From Dechloromonas sp. ZY10 (GTDB taxonomy: Bacteria > Pseudomonadota > Gammaproteobacteria > Burkholderiales > Rhodocyclaceae): DNA of 64,000 bases. The translations under genes and the position numbers were made by a program. Below are positions 19,246 to 29,555 of this stretch, piece after piece; the first letter of the stretch is position 1; each line of letters opens with the position of its first letter. The stretch spans positions 124,001-188,000 of the forward strand of contig NZ_CP144212.1 of NCBI RefSeq assembly GCF_041378895.1. Reading direction: 5' to 3'. Under the pieces are notes generated by a model. It ran no database searches. It saw only the letters and a list, made by a program, of their open reading frames with translations, and was not told the origin of the DNA.

Positions 19246-21069
19246 TTATTCCACCGTGACCGATTTGGCCAGGTTACGCGGCTTGTCCACATCGGTACCC
19301 TTGACCAGTGCGGCGTGGTAGGCGAGGAGTTGCAGCGGGATGACGTGCAGGATCGGCGACAGTTCGCCGTAGTGTTCGGGCAGGCGCAGCATGTGCACGC
19401 TGGGCGAGGCCGGGATTTCGGCGTCGGCGTCGGCAAAGACGTAGAGTTCGCCGCCACGCGCTTCGACTTCCTTGAGGTTGGACTTGAGCTTGTCGAGTAG
19501 CTGGTCGTTGGGCGCCACCGACACCACCGGCATTTCGGCGTCGACCAGCGCCAGCGGGCCGTGCTTGAGTTCGCCGGCGGGGTAGGCTTCGGCGTGGATG
19601 TAGGAAATTTCCTTGAGCTTGAGCGCGCCTTCGAGGGCAATCGGGTAGTGCCGGCCGCGTCCGAGGAAGAGGGCGTGCTGTTTGTTGGCGAAGCGCTTGG
19701 CCCAGGCGGCAATCTCGCTTTCGAGCGCCAGCACCTTGTTGACCGCGACCGGCAGGTGGCGCAGTTGTTCGAGGTGGCGAGCCTCCTGCGCGGCATCGAG
19801 GCGGCCGCGCAGCTTGGCCAGCACCAGGGTGAGCAGGAACAGTGCGGCCAGCTGGGTGGTGAAGGCCTTGGTCGAGGCGACGCCGATTTCGGGGCCGGCG
19901 CGGGTGATGAAGCGCAGCGCCGATTCGCGCACGATGGCCGATTCCGGCACGTTGCAGATTGCCAACGTGCGCGCGTGGCCGAGCGCCTTGGCGTGGCGCA
20001 GCGCAGCCAGCGTGTCGGCGGTTTCGCCGGATTGCGAAATCGCCACCACCAGCTGGCGTGGGTTGGGCACCGACAGACGGTAGCGGTATTCGCTGGCGAT
20101 TTCGACGGTGCACGGGATGCCGGCCAGCGCTTCGAGCCAGTAGCGGGCGGTCTGCCCCGAATGGGCGCTGGTGCCGCAGGCGAGGATCAGCACCGAATCG
20201 ACCTCGGCGAGGAGTTCGCCGGCGGCAGCGCCGAGCATGCCGGGCTGGATGCTGCGGCTGCCGCCGACCAGTTCCAGCGTATTGGCCAGCGCTTCCGGCT
20301 GCTCGAAGATTTCCTTCTGCATGTAGTGCTGGTAGCTACCGAGTTCGACCGCCGCTGCCGAGAGCTGCGAGACATGCACCGGCCGCTCGACCGGGCTACC
20401 GTCGAGGCGGGCGATGCGCACGCCGTCTACGGTCAACTCGGCGACATCGCCGTTTTCCAGATAGACCATGTTGCGCGTCACCTGCAGCAGCGCCGAGGCG
20501 TCGGAAGCGGCGTAATTGCCTTGCTCGGAAACGCCGAGCAGCAGCGGCGAACCTTCGCGGGCGACGACCACCTTGCCCGGCTGGCGCTGGTCGATCACCG
20601 CAATCGCGTAGGCGCCGACCAGGCGGCGGCAGACCTGCTGCACGGCACGGAAGAGGTCGGGCTCGCCTTGCAGCGTCGCTTCGAGCAGGTGGGCGATGCT
20701 TTCGGTATCGGTGTCCGAGGTGAAGACGTAGCCCAGTGCGCTCAATTCCTCGCGCAGCGCCTCGTAGTTCTCGATGATCCCGTTGTGCACCACCGCCACC
20801 GGGCCGGAAACGTGCGGGTGGGCGTTCCGCTCGCAGGGTACGCCGTGCGTCGCCCAGCGGGTATGGGCGATGCCGGTGCTGGCGGTGGTCTGCGCGGCGG
20901 CGGCGGCCAGTTCGGCGACGCGACCGACCGAGCGCACGCGCTCGACGCCGGCAGCCCCGAGCACTGCGATCCCGGCCGAGTCATAGCCACGGTATTCAAG
21001 TTTGCGCAGGCCCTCGACGAGGACCGGGACAATATTGCTGGTGGCTGCCGCCGCTACGATGCCGCACAT
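19246..21069 (-). CDS. glmS: Glutamine-fructose-6-phosphate aminotransferase (isomerizing)
   Basis: Makes glucosamine-6-phosphate from fructose-6-phosphate and glutamine, the entry step to peptidoglycan and LPS amino sugars. The 607-residue protein begins MCGIVAA, so the nucleophile is Cys2 after Met removal. It has the N-terminal glutamine amidotransferase domain ([26 protein letters not shown]) and two SIS domains ([27 protein letters not shown]). The C-terminus ends in KSVTVE, the conserved tail that closes the active site. No glmS ribozyme is expected or seen in this lineage. Confidence 0.97.
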   Translation of the reverse strand: MCGIVAAAATSNIVPVLVEGLRKLEYRGYDSAGIAVLGAAGVERVRSVGRVAELAAAAAQTTASTGIAHTRWATHGVPCERNAHPHVSGPVAVVHNGIIENYEALREELSALGYVFTSDTDTESIAHLLEATLQGEPDLFRAVQQVCRRLVGAYAIAVIDQRQPGKVVVAREGSPLLLGVSEQGNYAASDASALLQVTRNMVYLENGDVAELTVDGVRIARLDGSPVERPVHVSQLSAAAVELGSYQHYMQKEIFEQPEALANTLELVGGSRSIQPGMLGAAAGELLAEVDSVLILACGTSAHSGQTARYWLEALAGIPCTVEIASEYRYRLSVPNPRQLVVAISQSGETADTLAALRHAKALGHARTLAICNVPESAIVRESALRFITRAGPEIGVASTKAFTTQLAALFLLTLVLAKLRGRLDAAQEARHLEQLRHLPVAVNKVLALESEIAAWAKRFANKQHALFLGRGRHYPIALEGALKLKEISYIHAEAYPAGELKHGPLALVDAEMPVVSVAPNDQLLDKLKSNLKEVEARGGELYVFADADAEIPASPSVHMLRLPEHYGELSPILHVIPLQLLAYHAALVKGTDVDKPRNLAKSVTVE

Positions 21070-21133
21070 GTTGGTTGTCAGCTTTTAGGAATGAGGGGTT
21101 TGAGGAGAGGGGGCTGCTTGCTATCGCTCAGCA

Positions 21134-22141
21134 CTAAATTTTGTAGTAATCGCGGTACCAGGCGACGAAGCGGGCGACGCCTTCGCCGATCGGAGTCGCC
21201 GGGGCGAAGCCGACCCAGGCGTCGAGCAGTTCGGTGTCGGCGTAGGTGGCGGGAACGTCGCCATCCTGCATCGGTAGGAAGATTTTTTCGGCTTCGCGGC
21301 CGGTGGCGGCTTCGATGGCGCCGATGAAGTCCATCAACGGCACCGGGTCGCTGTTGCCGATGTTGAACACCCGGTAGGGTACGTTGCTGCAGGCCGGATC
21401 GGCCGAGAGCGGGTCGTAGCCGGCGTCGGCGGTGGCACTGCGGTCGAGGACGCGGACCACGCCTTCGACGATGTCGTCGATGTAGGTGAAGTCACGCTTC
21501 ATGTGGCCGTGGTTGAAGACCTTGATCGGCTCGCCGCGCAGGATGGCGCCGGCAAACAGGAAGGGCGCCATGTCCGGGCGGCCCCACGGGCCATAAACGG
21601 TGAAGAAGCGCAGACCGGTGGTCGGCAGGCCGTAGAGATGGCTGTAGGTATGCGCCATCAGTTCGTTGGCCTTTTTGGTCGCGGCGTAGAGGCTGACCGG
21701 GTGGTCGACGCTGTCGTGCTCGGAGAAGGGCATCTTGGCGTTGCCGCCATAGACGCTGGAGCTGGAGGCATAGACCAGGTGCTGCACGCCGTTGTGGCGG
21801 CAGCCTTCGAGAATATTCACGAAGCCAACCAGATTGCTGTCGACGTAGGCGTGCGGGTTCTGGATCGAGTAGCGGACGCCGGCCTGGGCGGCGAGGTGCA
21901 CCACGCGGTCAAACTTTTCGCGGGCGAAGAGTTCGGCGATGCCGGCGCGGTCGGCCAGGTCAAGGCGGATGAAGCGGAAACCGGGCTGGCCTGCGAGGCG
22001 CCGCAGGCGGTCTTCCTTGAGTGCCACCGGATAGTAGTCGTTGAGGTTGTCGATGCCGACCACCTCGTCGCCGCGCGCCAGCAGGCGCAGTGCGGCGGTC
22101 ATGCCGATGAAGCCGGCAGCGCCGGTGACGAGTACTTTCAT
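21134..22141 (-). CDS. NAD-dependent nucleotide-sugar epimerase (UDP-glucuronate 4-epimerase-like)
   Basis: 335-residue extended short-chain dehydrogenase. The N-terminal Rossmann motif is VTGAAGFIG, the catalytic YxxxK is in YAATKKANE, and the [16 protein letters not shown] segment is characteristic of the UDP-glucuronate/UDP-GalA 4-epimerase (CapI/LspL) group. [15 protein letters not shown] further supports this. It probably supplies a sugar for surface polysaccharide or LPS. The ATG begins the Rossmann strand; ten upstream in-frame residues are discounted. It is divergent from the ABC permease and about 65 bases upstream of glmS on the same strand. Confidence 0.88.
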   Translation of the reverse strand: MKVLVTGAAGFIGMTAALRLLARGDEVVGIDNLNDYYPVALKEDRLRRLAGQPGFRFIRLDLADRAGIAELFAREKFDRVVHLAAQAGVRYSIQNPHAYVDSNLVGFVNILEGCRHNGVQHLVYASSSSVYGGNAKMPFSEHDSVDHPVSLYAATKKANELMAHTYSHLYGLPTTGLRFFTVYGPWGRPDMAPFLFAGAILRGEPIKVFNHGHMKRDFTYIDDIVEGVVRVLDRSATADAGYDPLSADPACSNVPYRVFNIGNSDPVPLMDFIGAIEAATGREAEKIFLPMQDGDVPATYADTELLDAWVGFAPATPIGEGVARFVAWYRDYYKI

Positions 22142-22217
22142 GCCGAGAATCCAGAGCGCAAAGAACGGCATTTTACTGCACCCGACGGCTGCGCGGCGGG
22201 GGCGCTAAAATGCCGCC

Positions 22218-23030
22218 ATGTCTGCTCCGCAAATCCCCCCCCGCTCGGCTCCGCGCGTCTGGTGCCGGCCCGGCTGGCTGCCCCGCTGGTTGCCGGTCTG
22301 GCAGCGCAATTTTCTGGTCTGGCGCAAGCTGGCCCTGCCCTCGGTGCTCGGCAACCTGGCCGATCCGTTGATCTACCTGTTCGGCCTCGGCTACGGCCTC
22401 GGCGCCCTGCTGCCGGAAGTCGGCGGCAGTTCCTACCTGGCCTTTCTTGCCGGTGGCTCGATCTGCGCCTCGACGATGAATGCCGCAACCTTCGAGGCGC
22501 TTTACTCGGCCTTTTCGCGGATGCAGGTGCAAAAGACCTGGGATGCGATCCTCAATACCCCGCTTGGCCTCGCCGACGTGGTCGCCGGCGAACTGGTCTG
22601 GGCGGCGAGCAAGGCCAGCCTGTCGGGTGCCGCGATCCTTGCGGTGGTCGCCGCGCTCGGCCTGAGCCACGGGCTGCTGGCGCTGTGGGTGCTGCCGGCG
22701 GTGCTGTTGCTCGGCCTCAGCTTCGCGGCGCTCGGGTTGATCTGGAATGCGCTGGCGCCGTCCTACGATTTCTTCATGTACTACTTCACGCTGTTCGTGA
22801 CGCCGATGATGCTGATCTCCGGCGTCTTCTTTCCCGCCGAGCAGTTGCCCGGCTGGCTGGCGACGCTCGGCAGCTGGCTGCCGCTGGCGCACGGCGTTGC
22901 GCTGGTGCGGCCGCTGCTCGCCGGCGAGGTGCCGGCCGATGCCCTGATGCACATCATGGTGCTGCTGGCGACCACCGCCTTAGCCTACGCCCTTGCCCTG
23001 CGCCTGACCCGCCGCCGCCTGCTCAAGTAG
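22218..23030 (+). CDS. NodJ-type ABC-2 transporter permease
   Basis: 270-residue inner-membrane permease with six hydrophobic helices. The sequence closely follows NodJ-family permeases: FLVWRKLALPSVLGNLADPL, YLFGLGYGLGALL, FLAGGSICASTMNAATFEA and FVTPMMLISGVFFPAEQLP. In rhizobia NodIJ exports Nod factors; betaproteobacterial homologues outside rhizobia have unassigned substrates, probably polysaccharide or lipid-linked sugars. The partner ATPase (NodI type), normally adjacent, is not here: the upstream neighbour is the divergent epimerase and the next gene is cutA 9 bases on. Confidence 0.85.
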   Translation: MSAPQIPPRSAPRVWCRPGWLPRWLPVWQRNFLVWRKLALPSVLGNLADPLIYLFGLGYGLGALLPEVGGSSYLAFLAGGSICASTMNAATFEALYSAFSRMQVQKTWDAILNTPLGLADVVAGELVWAASKASLSGAAILAVVAALGLSHGLLALWVLPAVLLLGLSFAALGLIWNALAPSYDFFMYYFTLFVTPMMLISGVFFPAEQLPGWLATLGSWLPLAHGVALVRPLLAGEVPADALMHIMVLLATTALAYALALRLTRRRLLK

Positions 23031-23039
23031 AATCTGCCG

Positions 23040-23369
23040 ATGGATACCTTGCTCGTGATCACCAATTGTCCCGACGAAGAAGTCGCCAACCGCATCGCGC
23101 TGGCGCTCGTCGAAGAACAACTCGCCGCCTGCGTCAATCTGCTGCCGCGCGTCCAGTCGCTTTATCGCTGGCAGGGCGCGGTCGAGTCGGCCAGCGAAAT
23201 TCCGCTGCTGTGCAAGTCGACCGTGGATGCCTACCCGGCGCTGCAGGCGCGAATCGCCGAACTGCATCCCTACGCGGTGCCGGAGATCATTGCCCTGCCG
23301 GTCAGTCACGGCTTGCCGGCCTACCTGCAATGGGTGGCGGATGAAACGACGGCCGGAGGCCGGGCATGA
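23040..23369 (+). CDS. cutA: Divalent-cation tolerance protein CutA
   Basis: 109-residue trimeric cytosolic protein with the CutA1 signature: VITNCPDEEVANRIALALVE, LAACVNLLPRVQSLYRW, IPLLCKSTV and HPYAVPEIIALPV. Its link to copper tolerance in E. coli is largely through the neighbouring dsbD gene, and the same pairing occurs here. The stop overlaps the dsbD start by four bases (ATGA). Biochemical role uncertain even in characterised members. Confidence 0.95.
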   Translation: MDTLLVITNCPDEEVANRIALALVEEQLAACVNLLPRVQSLYRWQGAVESASEIPLLCKSTVDAYPALQARIAELHPYAVPEIIALPVSHGLPAYLQWVADETTAGGRA

Positions 23370-25144
23370 TCCAGCGCCTCCTCGCTGTCCTCTGCGCCCT
23401 GTGCGCGCTTGTTGTCGGCAGTGCCCACGCCGACGAATTCCTCGACCCGGCGGTGGCCTTCAAAGCCAGTGCCCGCGCCCTCGACGGCCAGACCATCGAA
23501 GTCCGTTACGAAATCGCCAAGGGCTATTACCTCTACCGCGACAAGTTCCGTTTTGCCGTCGCCGGCGAGGCGGCAACGCTCGGCGAGCCGAGCCTGCCCA
23601 AGGGCAAGGAAAAGAACGACGACAACTTCGGCAAGGTCGAGGTCTTCTACAAGCAGGTCGCGATCCGCATCCCGGTTGAGCGTAACGCCTCCGGCCCGCT
23701 GCCGCTGAAATTGCGCGCCACCTCGCAGGGCTGTGCCGACGCCGGCGTCTGCTATCCGCCGCAAACCCAGGAAATCGCGCTTGAACTGCCCGATCCGGCC
23801 ATCAGCCCCAGTCTGGCGGCGGGGAATGATGTCGCCACGGTCGACGGCGACGAAAGCGGAAAAATCGCCGCTCTGCTCGGTCAGGCTGGTTTCTGGACCA
23901 ACCTCGGCCTGTTCTTCCTCGCCGGGCTGGGGCTGTCCTTGACCCCCTGCGTTTTCCCGATGATTCCCATCCTCTCCGGGATCATCGCCGGCCAGGGTGA
24001 AAAGGCCTCGCATGCACGCGGCTTCATGCTCGCGCTGGCCTATGTGCTGGGCATGGCGCTGACTTATACCGCCGCCGGCGTCGCTGCCGGCCTGACCGGC
24101 ACCCTGCTCGCGGCGGCCTTGCAGAATCCCTGGGTGCTCGGCAGTTTCGCGCTGGTCTTCGTCGTCCTTTCGTTCTCGATGTTCGGCTTCTACGAATTGC
24201 AGTTGCCGATTGCGCTGCAGAGCAAGCTCTCGGAGGAGTCCGGCCATCTGCAGGGCGGGCGCGGTATCGGCGTCTTCCTGATGGGCGCCTTGTCGGCGCT
24301 GATCGTCGGCCCCTGCGTCGCCGCGCCGCTGGCCGGCGCGCTGCTCTACATCGGCCAGACCGGCGACGCGGTACTCGGCGGCGCGGCATTGTTCGCGATG
24401 GCCATCGGCATGGGCGTGCCGTTGCTGGCGGTCGGCGCCCTCGGCGGCTCGCTGCTGCCGAAGAGCGGGGCGTGGATGGAAGGGGTCAAGAAGGCTTTCG
24501 GCGTGCTCCTGCTGGCAACCGCGCTGTGGCTGATTTCGCCGGTGATTCCGGCTGTGGCGCAGATGCTCGGCTGGGCCGCGCTGCTGATCGTGCCGGCGAT
24601 CTACCTGCACGCCCTCGACCCGCTGCCGCCGCACGCCCGTGGCTGGCCGCGCTTCTGGAAGGGGATCGGGGTCCTGATGCTGCTGGCCGGCGCCGCGCTA
24701 CTGATCGGCGCGCTGGCCGGTGGCCGCGATCCGCTGCAGCCGCTGGCCGGGCTGCGCGGCGGCAATGCCGTCGCCGGCGAAAGCGCCAAACTGGCGTTCG
24801 AGCCGGTGCGTTCGCTGGCCGAGCTGGAGAGCCGCCTGGTGGCAGCGCAAAAACCGGTGATGCTCGATTTTTATGCCGACTGGTGCGTCTCGTGCAAGGA
24901 AATGGAGCGCTTCACCTTCAGCGATCCGGCGGTGCAGGCGCGACTGGCCGGCTTCACGCTGCTCAAGGCCGATGTCACCGCCAACTCGGCCGACGACAAG
25001 GCCTTGCTTGCCCGTTTCGGCCTCTTTGGTCCGCCCGGAATCATCTTCTTCGACGCCAAGGGGCAGGAAATCAAAGGGCGGCGGGTGGTTGGCTTTCAGG
25101 ACGTGGAACGTTTCATGCGCAGCTTGCCGGCAAGTACGGGCTGA
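23366..25144 (+). CDS. dsbD: Thiol:disulfide interchange protein DsbD
   Basis: Carries electrons from cytosolic thioredoxin across the inner membrane to periplasmic DsbC/DsbG and cytochrome c maturation. The 592-residue protein has all three parts. A signal peptide and N-terminal alpha domain carry the CADAGVCYPP cysteine pair. The central eight-helix domain has the paired cysteines in LSLTPCVFPMIPIL and VGPCVAAPLAG. The C-terminal thioredoxin fold has WCVSCK. Length agrees with the family. Followed after 14 bases by the tRNA-Val promoter. Confidence 0.96.
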   Translation: MIQRLLAVLCALCALVVGSAHADEFLDPAVAFKASARALDGQTIEVRYEIAKGYYLYRDKFRFAVAGEAATLGEPSLPKGKEKNDDNFGKVEVFYKQVAIRIPVERNASGPLPLKLRATSQGCADAGVCYPPQTQEIALELPDPAISPSLAAGNDVATVDGDESGKIAALLGQAGFWTNLGLFFLAGLGLSLTPCVFPMIPILSGIIAGQGEKASHARGFMLALAYVLGMALTYTAAGVAAGLTGTLLAAALQNPWVLGSFALVFVVLSFSMFGFYELQLPIALQSKLSEESGHLQGGRGIGVFLMGALSALIVGPCVAAPLAGALLYIGQTGDAVLGGAALFAMAIGMGVPLLAVGALGGSLLPKSGAWMEGVKKAFGVLLLATALWLISPVIPAVAQMLGWAALLIVPAIYLHALDPLPPHARGWPRFWKGIGVLMLLAGAALLIGALAGGRDPLQPLAGLRGGNAVAGESAKLAFEPVRSLAELESRLVAAQKPVMLDFYADWCVSCKEMERFTFSDPAVQARLAGFTLLKADVTANSADDKALLARFGLFGPPGIIFFDAKGQEIKGRRVVGFQDVERFMRSLPASTG

Positions 25145-25158
25145 TTTTTTCGGGTGGC

Positions 25159-25187
25159 TTGCCAAAACCAGAAGTCGTGGCTATAAT
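25159..25187 (+). promoter_or_regulatory. Strong sigma-70 promoter for tRNA-Val and tRNA-Leu
   Basis: -35 TTGCCA (five of six), 17-base spacer and -10 TATAAT (six of six), ending 12 bases before tRNA-Val. Confidence 0.75.
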
Positions 25188-25199
25188 TCGCGCCCTCAT

Positions 25200-25275
25200 G
25201 CGTTCTTAGCTCAGTTGGTAGAGCGTCTCCCTTACAAGGAGAATGTCGGCGGTTCGATCCCGTCAGAACGCACCA
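25200..25275 (+). tRNA. tRNA-Val (anticodon TAC)
   Basis: 76-nucleotide cloverleaf: acceptor GCGTTCT/AGAACGC, anticodon stem TCTCC/GGAGA with loop CTTACAA (anticodon TAC, reads GTA), T loop TTCGATC, encoded CCA. Confidence 0.95.
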
Positions 25276-25280
25276 AATCT

Positions 25281-25365
25281 GCTCTGGTGGTGAAATTGGT
25301 AGACACGCTATCTTGAGGGGGTAGTGCCGTAAGGTGTGCGAGTTCGAGTCTCGCCCAGAGCACCA
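25281..25365 (+). tRNA. tRNA-Leu (anticodon GAG)
   Basis: 85-nucleotide class II tRNA: acceptor GCTCTGG/CCAGAGC, D-loop AATTGGTAGAC typical of leucine tRNAs, anticodon region TCTTGAGGG (GAG), long variable arm, T loop TTCGAGT, encoded CCA. Five bases separate it from tRNA-Val. Confidence 0.95.
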
Positions 25366-25370
25366 AATTC

Positions 25371-25410
25371 AAAAAGCCGGTTGTTCGCAAGAACAGCCGG
25401 CTTTTTCTAT
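25371..25410 (+). terminator. Terminator of the tRNA-Val/tRNA-Leu transcript
   Basis: AAAAAGCCGGTTGTTC-GCAA-GAACAGCCGGCTTTTT: a 16-base stem with one G-U pair, 4-base loop and T-run. With runs on both sides it may also serve the convergent photolyase gene. Confidence 0.9.
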
Positions 25411-25488
25411 TTTTGCTCGATCGCTCGGGTTGTCTTCGCCGTCGTTGCGGCTTAGCTTCCGCCAAGGCCGGTTTGGCGATCCCGACGC

Positions 25489-26958
25489 TCAGGCCTCGCT
25501 GGCGTCGGCCTCGGCTTTCTTGACTACAGCGTAGCGGGCCAGGGTTTTTTCCCGGGCAGCGGCGTGGTCGACGATGGGCGCCGGGTAATCGCGCCCGATG
25601 ATCACCCCGAGTGCTTCCTGATCACGACGCGCCAGTTTCCACGGGGCATGCAGGTATTTATCCGGCACTTTGGCCAGTTCCGGCACGTAGCGGCGGATGA
25701 AGCGGCCTTCGGGATCGAATTTTTCCGACTGGGTCACCGGATTGAAAATGCGGAACCACGGCTGGGCATCGCAGCCGCTTGATGCTGCCCATTGCCAGCC
25801 GCCGTTGTTGGCGGCCAGATCGAAATCGTTGAGCTGGCGGGCAAACCAGGCTTCGCCATGGCGCCAGTCGAGCCCCAGGTCCTTGCACAGAAAGCTGGCA
25901 ACCACCATGCGCAGCCGGTTGTGCATCCAGCCGCTGTGCAGCAGCTGGCGCATCGCCGCATCGACCAGCGGATAGCCGGTCCGCCCCTGTTGCCAGGCGG
26001 TCAGTCCCTCCGGCCAGTCGTCCCAGTGGATCGCGTCGTACTCGGGCTTGAAAGCGCGGTGCTCGGCATGAGGAAAGCGGTCGAGGATCATGAAATAAAA
26101 GTCGCGCCAGATCAGCTCGCTGAGCCAGGTGTCAGCGCCTGCGTTGCCGGCCTGAGCGAGCGCGGCACGTACCAGTTCGCGCGGCGAAATGGTGCCGAAA
26201 CGCAAGTGTACCGACAGGTAGCTGACGCCCTTGAGTGCCGGGAAGTCGCGTAATTGTGCGTAGCGGGCCATGCGTCCGGCCCGGAAATCCGCCCACAGCG
26301 TTTGCGCGCCGCTCATTCCGGGCGTGATGCCCAGGGGTGCCAGGTCGGTGGTGGCAAAGCCAAGTCCGGCCAGATCCGGCAGCGGTCCGGCCAGGGCGGG
26401 TGGGGGTGGGCGCAGGCGGCCGTTGTCGCTGGCGCTGTCGGCGCAGGCGTAATCAGCGACGGTCAACCGCTTTAACCAGGCATTTTTGTAAGGGGTGAAT
26501 ACGGTGTACGGGCGGCCCGCCTGGGTCAGCACGGCGTCGCCGTCGAAAATTACCTGGTCGCGCAGCAGATGCAGTTGCTGTCCTTGTGTGGCGAGGCTGG
26601 CGGCGACTTCGGCATCGCGTTGCTTGGCGGCCGGTTCGTAATCGCGCCCGGCATAGACGCTGGAAACGCCTAGCTGCCGCGCGAGCGCTGGAATTTCCTC
26701 GGTGGCTCGCCCGTGCCGGACAATCAGGTCGCCGCCGCGTGCCTGGAGTGCGGCGGCCAGTTCGTGCAGGCAGCCGAGGATGAACTCGACCCGGCGATCC
26801 TGGCGGCTGGGCAGGCGGTCGAGAATGTCGCTATCGAAAACGAAGACGCAATAGACGGTCGCGGCATTGGCGAGCGCGGCGGCGAGCGGAATGTGGTCGG
26901 TTGTGCGCAGGTCGCGGCGGAACCAGACCAGGGCGCTGGGATGCGTTGCAGAGGGCAT
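25489..26958 (-). CDS. phrB: Deoxyribodipyrimidine photo-lyase (CPD photolyase)
   Basis: Light-driven repair of cyclobutane pyrimidine dimers. The 489-residue protein has the N-terminal antenna-binding Rossmann domain ([17 protein letters not shown]) and the C-terminal FAD domain with [40 protein letters not shown] and [16 protein letters not shown]. The last segment and its spacing are those of class I CPD photolyases. It is divergent from yqgE, with a 73-base shared gap. Confidence 0.95.
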   Translation of the reverse strand: MPSATHPSALVWFRRDLRTTDHIPLAAALANAATVYCVFVFDSDILDRLPSRQDRRVEFILGCLHELAAALQARGGDLIVRHGRATEEIPALARQLGVSSVYAGRDYEPAAKQRDAEVAASLATQGQQLHLLRDQVIFDGDAVLTQAGRPYTVFTPYKNAWLKRLTVADYACADSASDNGRLRPPPPALAGPLPDLAGLGFATTDLAPLGITPGMSGAQTLWADFRAGRMARYAQLRDFPALKGVSYLSVHLRFGTISPRELVRAALAQAGNAGADTWLSELIWRDFYFMILDRFPHAEHRAFKPEYDAIHWDDWPEGLTAWQQGRTGYPLVDAAMRQLLHSGWMHNRLRMVVASFLCKDLGLDWRHGEAWFARQLNDFDLAANNGGWQWAASSGCDAQPWFRIFNPVTQSEKFDPEGRFIRRYVPELAKVPDKYLHAPWKLARRDQEALGVIIGRDYPAPIVDHAAAREKTLARYAVVKKAEADASEA

Positions 26959-27031
26959 TTTTGCGTTCTTTTTGTCGTTGCTGGGGGCGGGTGTGTTGGT
27001 TTGTCACCCGCCGGCGATTAAAATTCGGCCC

Positions 27032-27592
27032 ATGGATAGCGTCAACCTGACCGACAACTTCCTGATCGCGATGCCGGCGATGCAGGACCCGTATTTTGCC
27101 AACGCCCTCGTCTACATCTGCGAACACAATGCGGACGGTGCGCTGGGCATTATCGTCAATCGTCCGATTGACCTTGATCTTGCCGGTCTGTTCGAAAAAA
27201 TCGAGATTACGCTCGAAGCAGCTGCGCTGGCGCATTTGCCGGTGTATTTCGGCGGCCCGGTGCAGCTGGACCGGGGTTTCGTGCTGCATCGCCCGGCCGG
27301 TGAGTGGCAGTCCTCGCTCAAGGTCAACCCTGAAGTCGCGCTGACCAGTTCGCGCGATGTGCTGGCAGCGGTCGGCAGCCAGGGCGAGCCGCATCACTTG
27401 CTGGTGACGCTGGGCTATGCCGGCTGGGGGGCAGGTCAGCTGGAGGAAGAGTTGGCGCAGAACGCCTGGCTGACCGTGCCGGCAAGTCCCGACATCCTCT
27501 TCGATCTGCCGCCTGATGAGCGTCTGCCGGCGGCGATGCGCCGTCTCGGCGTTAGCTTCACCCAGCTTTCCGACGTGGCCGGACATGCCTGA
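27032..27592 (+). CDS. YqgE/AlgH-family protein
   Basis: 186-residue cytosolic protein of the UPF0301/AlgH family: [46 protein letters not shown] and [17 protein letters not shown]. The molecular role is not established; in Pseudomonas the homologue affects alginate expression. The ATG at the conserved [10 protein letters not shown] start is chosen over upstream in-frame codons. It overlaps ruvX by 8 bases and begins the yqgE-ruvX-pyrR-pyrB-pyrC' run conserved in proteobacteria. Confidence 0.92.
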   Translation: MDSVNLTDNFLIAMPAMQDPYFANALVYICEHNADGALGIIVNRPIDLDLAGLFEKIEITLEAAALAHLPVYFGGPVQLDRGFVLHRPAGEWQSSLKVNPEVALTSSRDVLAAVGSQGEPHHLLVTLGYAGWGAGQLEEELAQNAWLTVPASPDILFDLPPDERLPAAMRRLGVSFTQLSDVAGHA

Positions 27593-28037
27593 GGCGGTCG
27601 TCCAGGGCACCCTGCTCGCCTTCGATTTCGGCGAAAAACGCATCGGCGTCGCGACTGGCGAAACCCTGCTCGGCAGCGCCCATCCGCTGACCACCATCCA
27701 CGCCGAGTCGAACGACGACCGTTTTGCCGCGATTGGCAAGCTGGTTGCCGAATGGCAGCCGGTCGGCCTGGTGGTTGGCCTGCCGACCCACGCCGACGGC
27801 ACCCCGCACGAAATGACCCGACTGGCGCAAAAATTCGGCGAGCGCCTGCAGCGCCGCTTTGCGCTGCCGGTGTTTTATGCCGATGAACGCCTGACCTCGC
27901 TCGACGCCGAAGCCCGCCTGCGCGAGCTTGCTAGACAAAGCGGCCGCAACAGCAAGACCGCCAAGCCGCTGCTCGACGCAGTAGCTGCCCAACTGATTCT
28001 GCAAACCTGGTTTGAAAGTTCTTCTCATGGCTCCTGA
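27585..28037 (+). CDS. ruvX: Holliday-junction resolvase-like RNase H-fold protein YqgF/RuvX
   Basis: 150-residue protein with the RNase H fold: [17 protein letters not shown] contains the first catalytic Asp, [16 protein letters not shown] the second motif, and [15 protein letters not shown] the third with DE. In E. coli YqgF acts in 16S pre-rRNA 5' end maturation. The start ATG lies in the 3' end of yqgE and gives the expected N-terminus; its 3' end overlaps the pyrR start by 11 bases. Confidence 0.94.
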   Translation: MPEAVVQGTLLAFDFGEKRIGVATGETLLGSAHPLTTIHAESNDDRFAAIGKLVAEWQPVGLVVGLPTHADGTPHEMTRLAQKFGERLQRRFALPVFYADERLTSLDAEARLRELARQSGRNSKTAKPLLDAVAAQLILQTWFESSSHGS

Positions 28038-28542
28038 GCATCTTCCCGACGCCGAGGCGCAGTGCCGGCAACTGGCCGACCTGATCCGCCCGCACCTCCA
28101 GCAACGGCCGGCCCTGGTCGGCATTTACAGCGGCGGCGCCTGGGTCGCCGAACGCCTGCGCGAACTGCTCGGTCTGACCGAGGAGATCGGTTTGATCGAC
28201 GTATCCTTCTACCGCGACGATTTTTCCGAAAAGGGCCTGCACCCGCAGTGCCGGCCAACGGTGATCCCGTTCGACGTCGAAGGCCGCCACATCCTGCTGG
28301 TCGATGATGTGCTATACACCGGCCGCACCACGCGCGCCGCGATCAACGAATTGTTTGATTACGGCCGTCCGGCCTCGGTCGGCCTGGCCGTGCTCGCCGA
28401 CCGGGGCGGTCGCGAGCTGCCGGTCGCCGCCACCCATTGTGTCTGGCAGGCCGAACTGGCCGCCGGCCAGAGCCTGACGCTGGCGCGCGGCGAAGGTGGC
28501 GAAACCCACGGTCAACTCGCCTGGAGACTGGAAAATGCATAA
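28027..28542 (+). CDS. pyrR: PyrR-like uracil phosphoribosyltransferase/regulator
   Basis: 171-residue phosphoribosyltransferase-fold protein. The PRPP loop is [20 protein letters not shown], with [11 protein letters not shown] and [14 protein letters not shown] typical of PyrR. In Gram-positives PyrR attenuates pyr operons; in proteobacteria it may only have UPRTase activity or another regulatory mode. No attenuator with PyrR-binding loop was recognised here. It lies between ruvX and pyrB with overlaps on both sides, so expression is coupled. An upstream TTG five codons earlier is less likely than the ATG. Confidence 0.92.
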   Translation: MAPEHLPDAEAQCRQLADLIRPHLQQRPALVGIYSGGAWVAERLRELLGLTEEIGLIDVSFYRDDFSEKGLHPQCRPTVIPFDVEGRHILLVDDVLYTGRTTRAAINELFDYGRPASVGLAVLADRGGRELPVAATHCVWQAELAAGQSLTLARGEGGETHGQLAWRLENA

Positions 28543-29497
28543 TCCGCAACTCAACCGCGACGGCGAGCTGATCCATCTGCTGTCGATCGAAGGCCTGCCC
28601 AAGGCGATCCTGACCCAGATTCTCGATACCGCTGCGTCGTTCATGGAAGTCTCGTCGCGCGAGGTGAAGAAGGTGCCGCTGCTGCGCGGCAAGAGCGTCT
28701 TCAACCTGTTCTTCGAGAACTCAACGCGCACCCGCACCACTTTCGAGATCGCCGCCAAGCGCCTTTCGGCCGACGTGATCAACCTCGACATCAACAAGTC
28801 GTCGACGGCCAAGGGCGAAACCCTGCTCGATACCATCGACAACCTGTGTGCGATGGACGCCAACCTGTTCGTGGTCCGCCATGCCTCAAGCGGCGCGCCT
28901 TATCTGATCGCCGACCACCTGCGCCGCATCGGCCGCAACGACATCCACGTGGTCAACGCCGGCGACGGGCGGCATGCGCACCCGACGCAGGGCCTGCTCG
29001 ACATGTACACCATCCGCCACTACAAGCAGGATTTCACGCAGTTGCGCGTCGCCATCGTCGGCGACATCCTGCACTCGCGAGTGGCCCGTTCCGATATCCA
29101 CGCGCTGACCACCCTCGGCGTCCCCGAAGTCCGCGCCATCGGCCCGGAAACCCTGCTCCCCAAGCATCTCGACAAGCTCGGCGTGCAGGTCTTCCACGAC
29201 ATGGAAGAGGGGCTCAAGGATTGCGACGTGGTGATCATGCTGCGCCTGCAGAACGAGCGGATGAACGGCGCGCTGCTGCCGTCGGCCGGCGAATACTTCC
29301 GTCACTACGGCCTGACCCCGCAGAAGCTGGCACTGGCCAAGCCCGACGCGATTGTGATGCATCCCGGCCCGATGAACCGGGGCGTCGAAATTCATTCGGC
29401 CGTTGCCGATGGCCCGCAGGCGGTGATCCTGCCCCAGGTCACCTTCGGTATCGCGGTGCGGATGGCGGTGATGAGCATCGTCGCGGGGAACTCATGA
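28535..29497 (+). CDS. pyrB: Aspartate carbamoyltransferase catalytic chain
   Basis: Condenses aspartate and carbamoyl phosphate in pyrimidine biosynthesis. The 320-residue protein has the carbamoyl-phosphate motif [12 protein letters not shown] and the aspartate-domain motifs [13 protein letters not shown] and [20 protein letters not shown] near the C-terminus is typical. No regulatory chain (pyrI) is adjacent; instead a degenerate dihydroorotase follows 58 bases downstream, the arrangement of the dodecameric PyrB-PyrC' ATCases known from Pseudomonas. Confidence 0.96.
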   Translation: MHNPQLNRDGELIHLLSIEGLPKAILTQILDTAASFMEVSSREVKKVPLLRGKSVFNLFFENSTRTRTTFEIAAKRLSADVINLDINKSSTAKGETLLDTIDNLCAMDANLFVVRHASSGAPYLIADHLRRIGRNDIHVVNAGDGRHAHPTQGLLDMYTIRHYKQDFTQLRVAIVGDILHSRVARSDIHALTTLGVPEVRAIGPETLLPKHLDKLGVQVFHDMEEGLKDCDVVIMLRLQNERMNGALLPSAGEYFRHYGLTPQKLALAKPDAIVMHPGPMNRGVEIHSAVADGPQAVILPQVTFGIAVRMAVMSIVAGNS

Positions 29498-29555
29498 GCT
29501 TCGCACCTACGTCCTTCCTTGCCCCGCGCGGGGCGGCCCTGCGGGAGTCCTGAAC

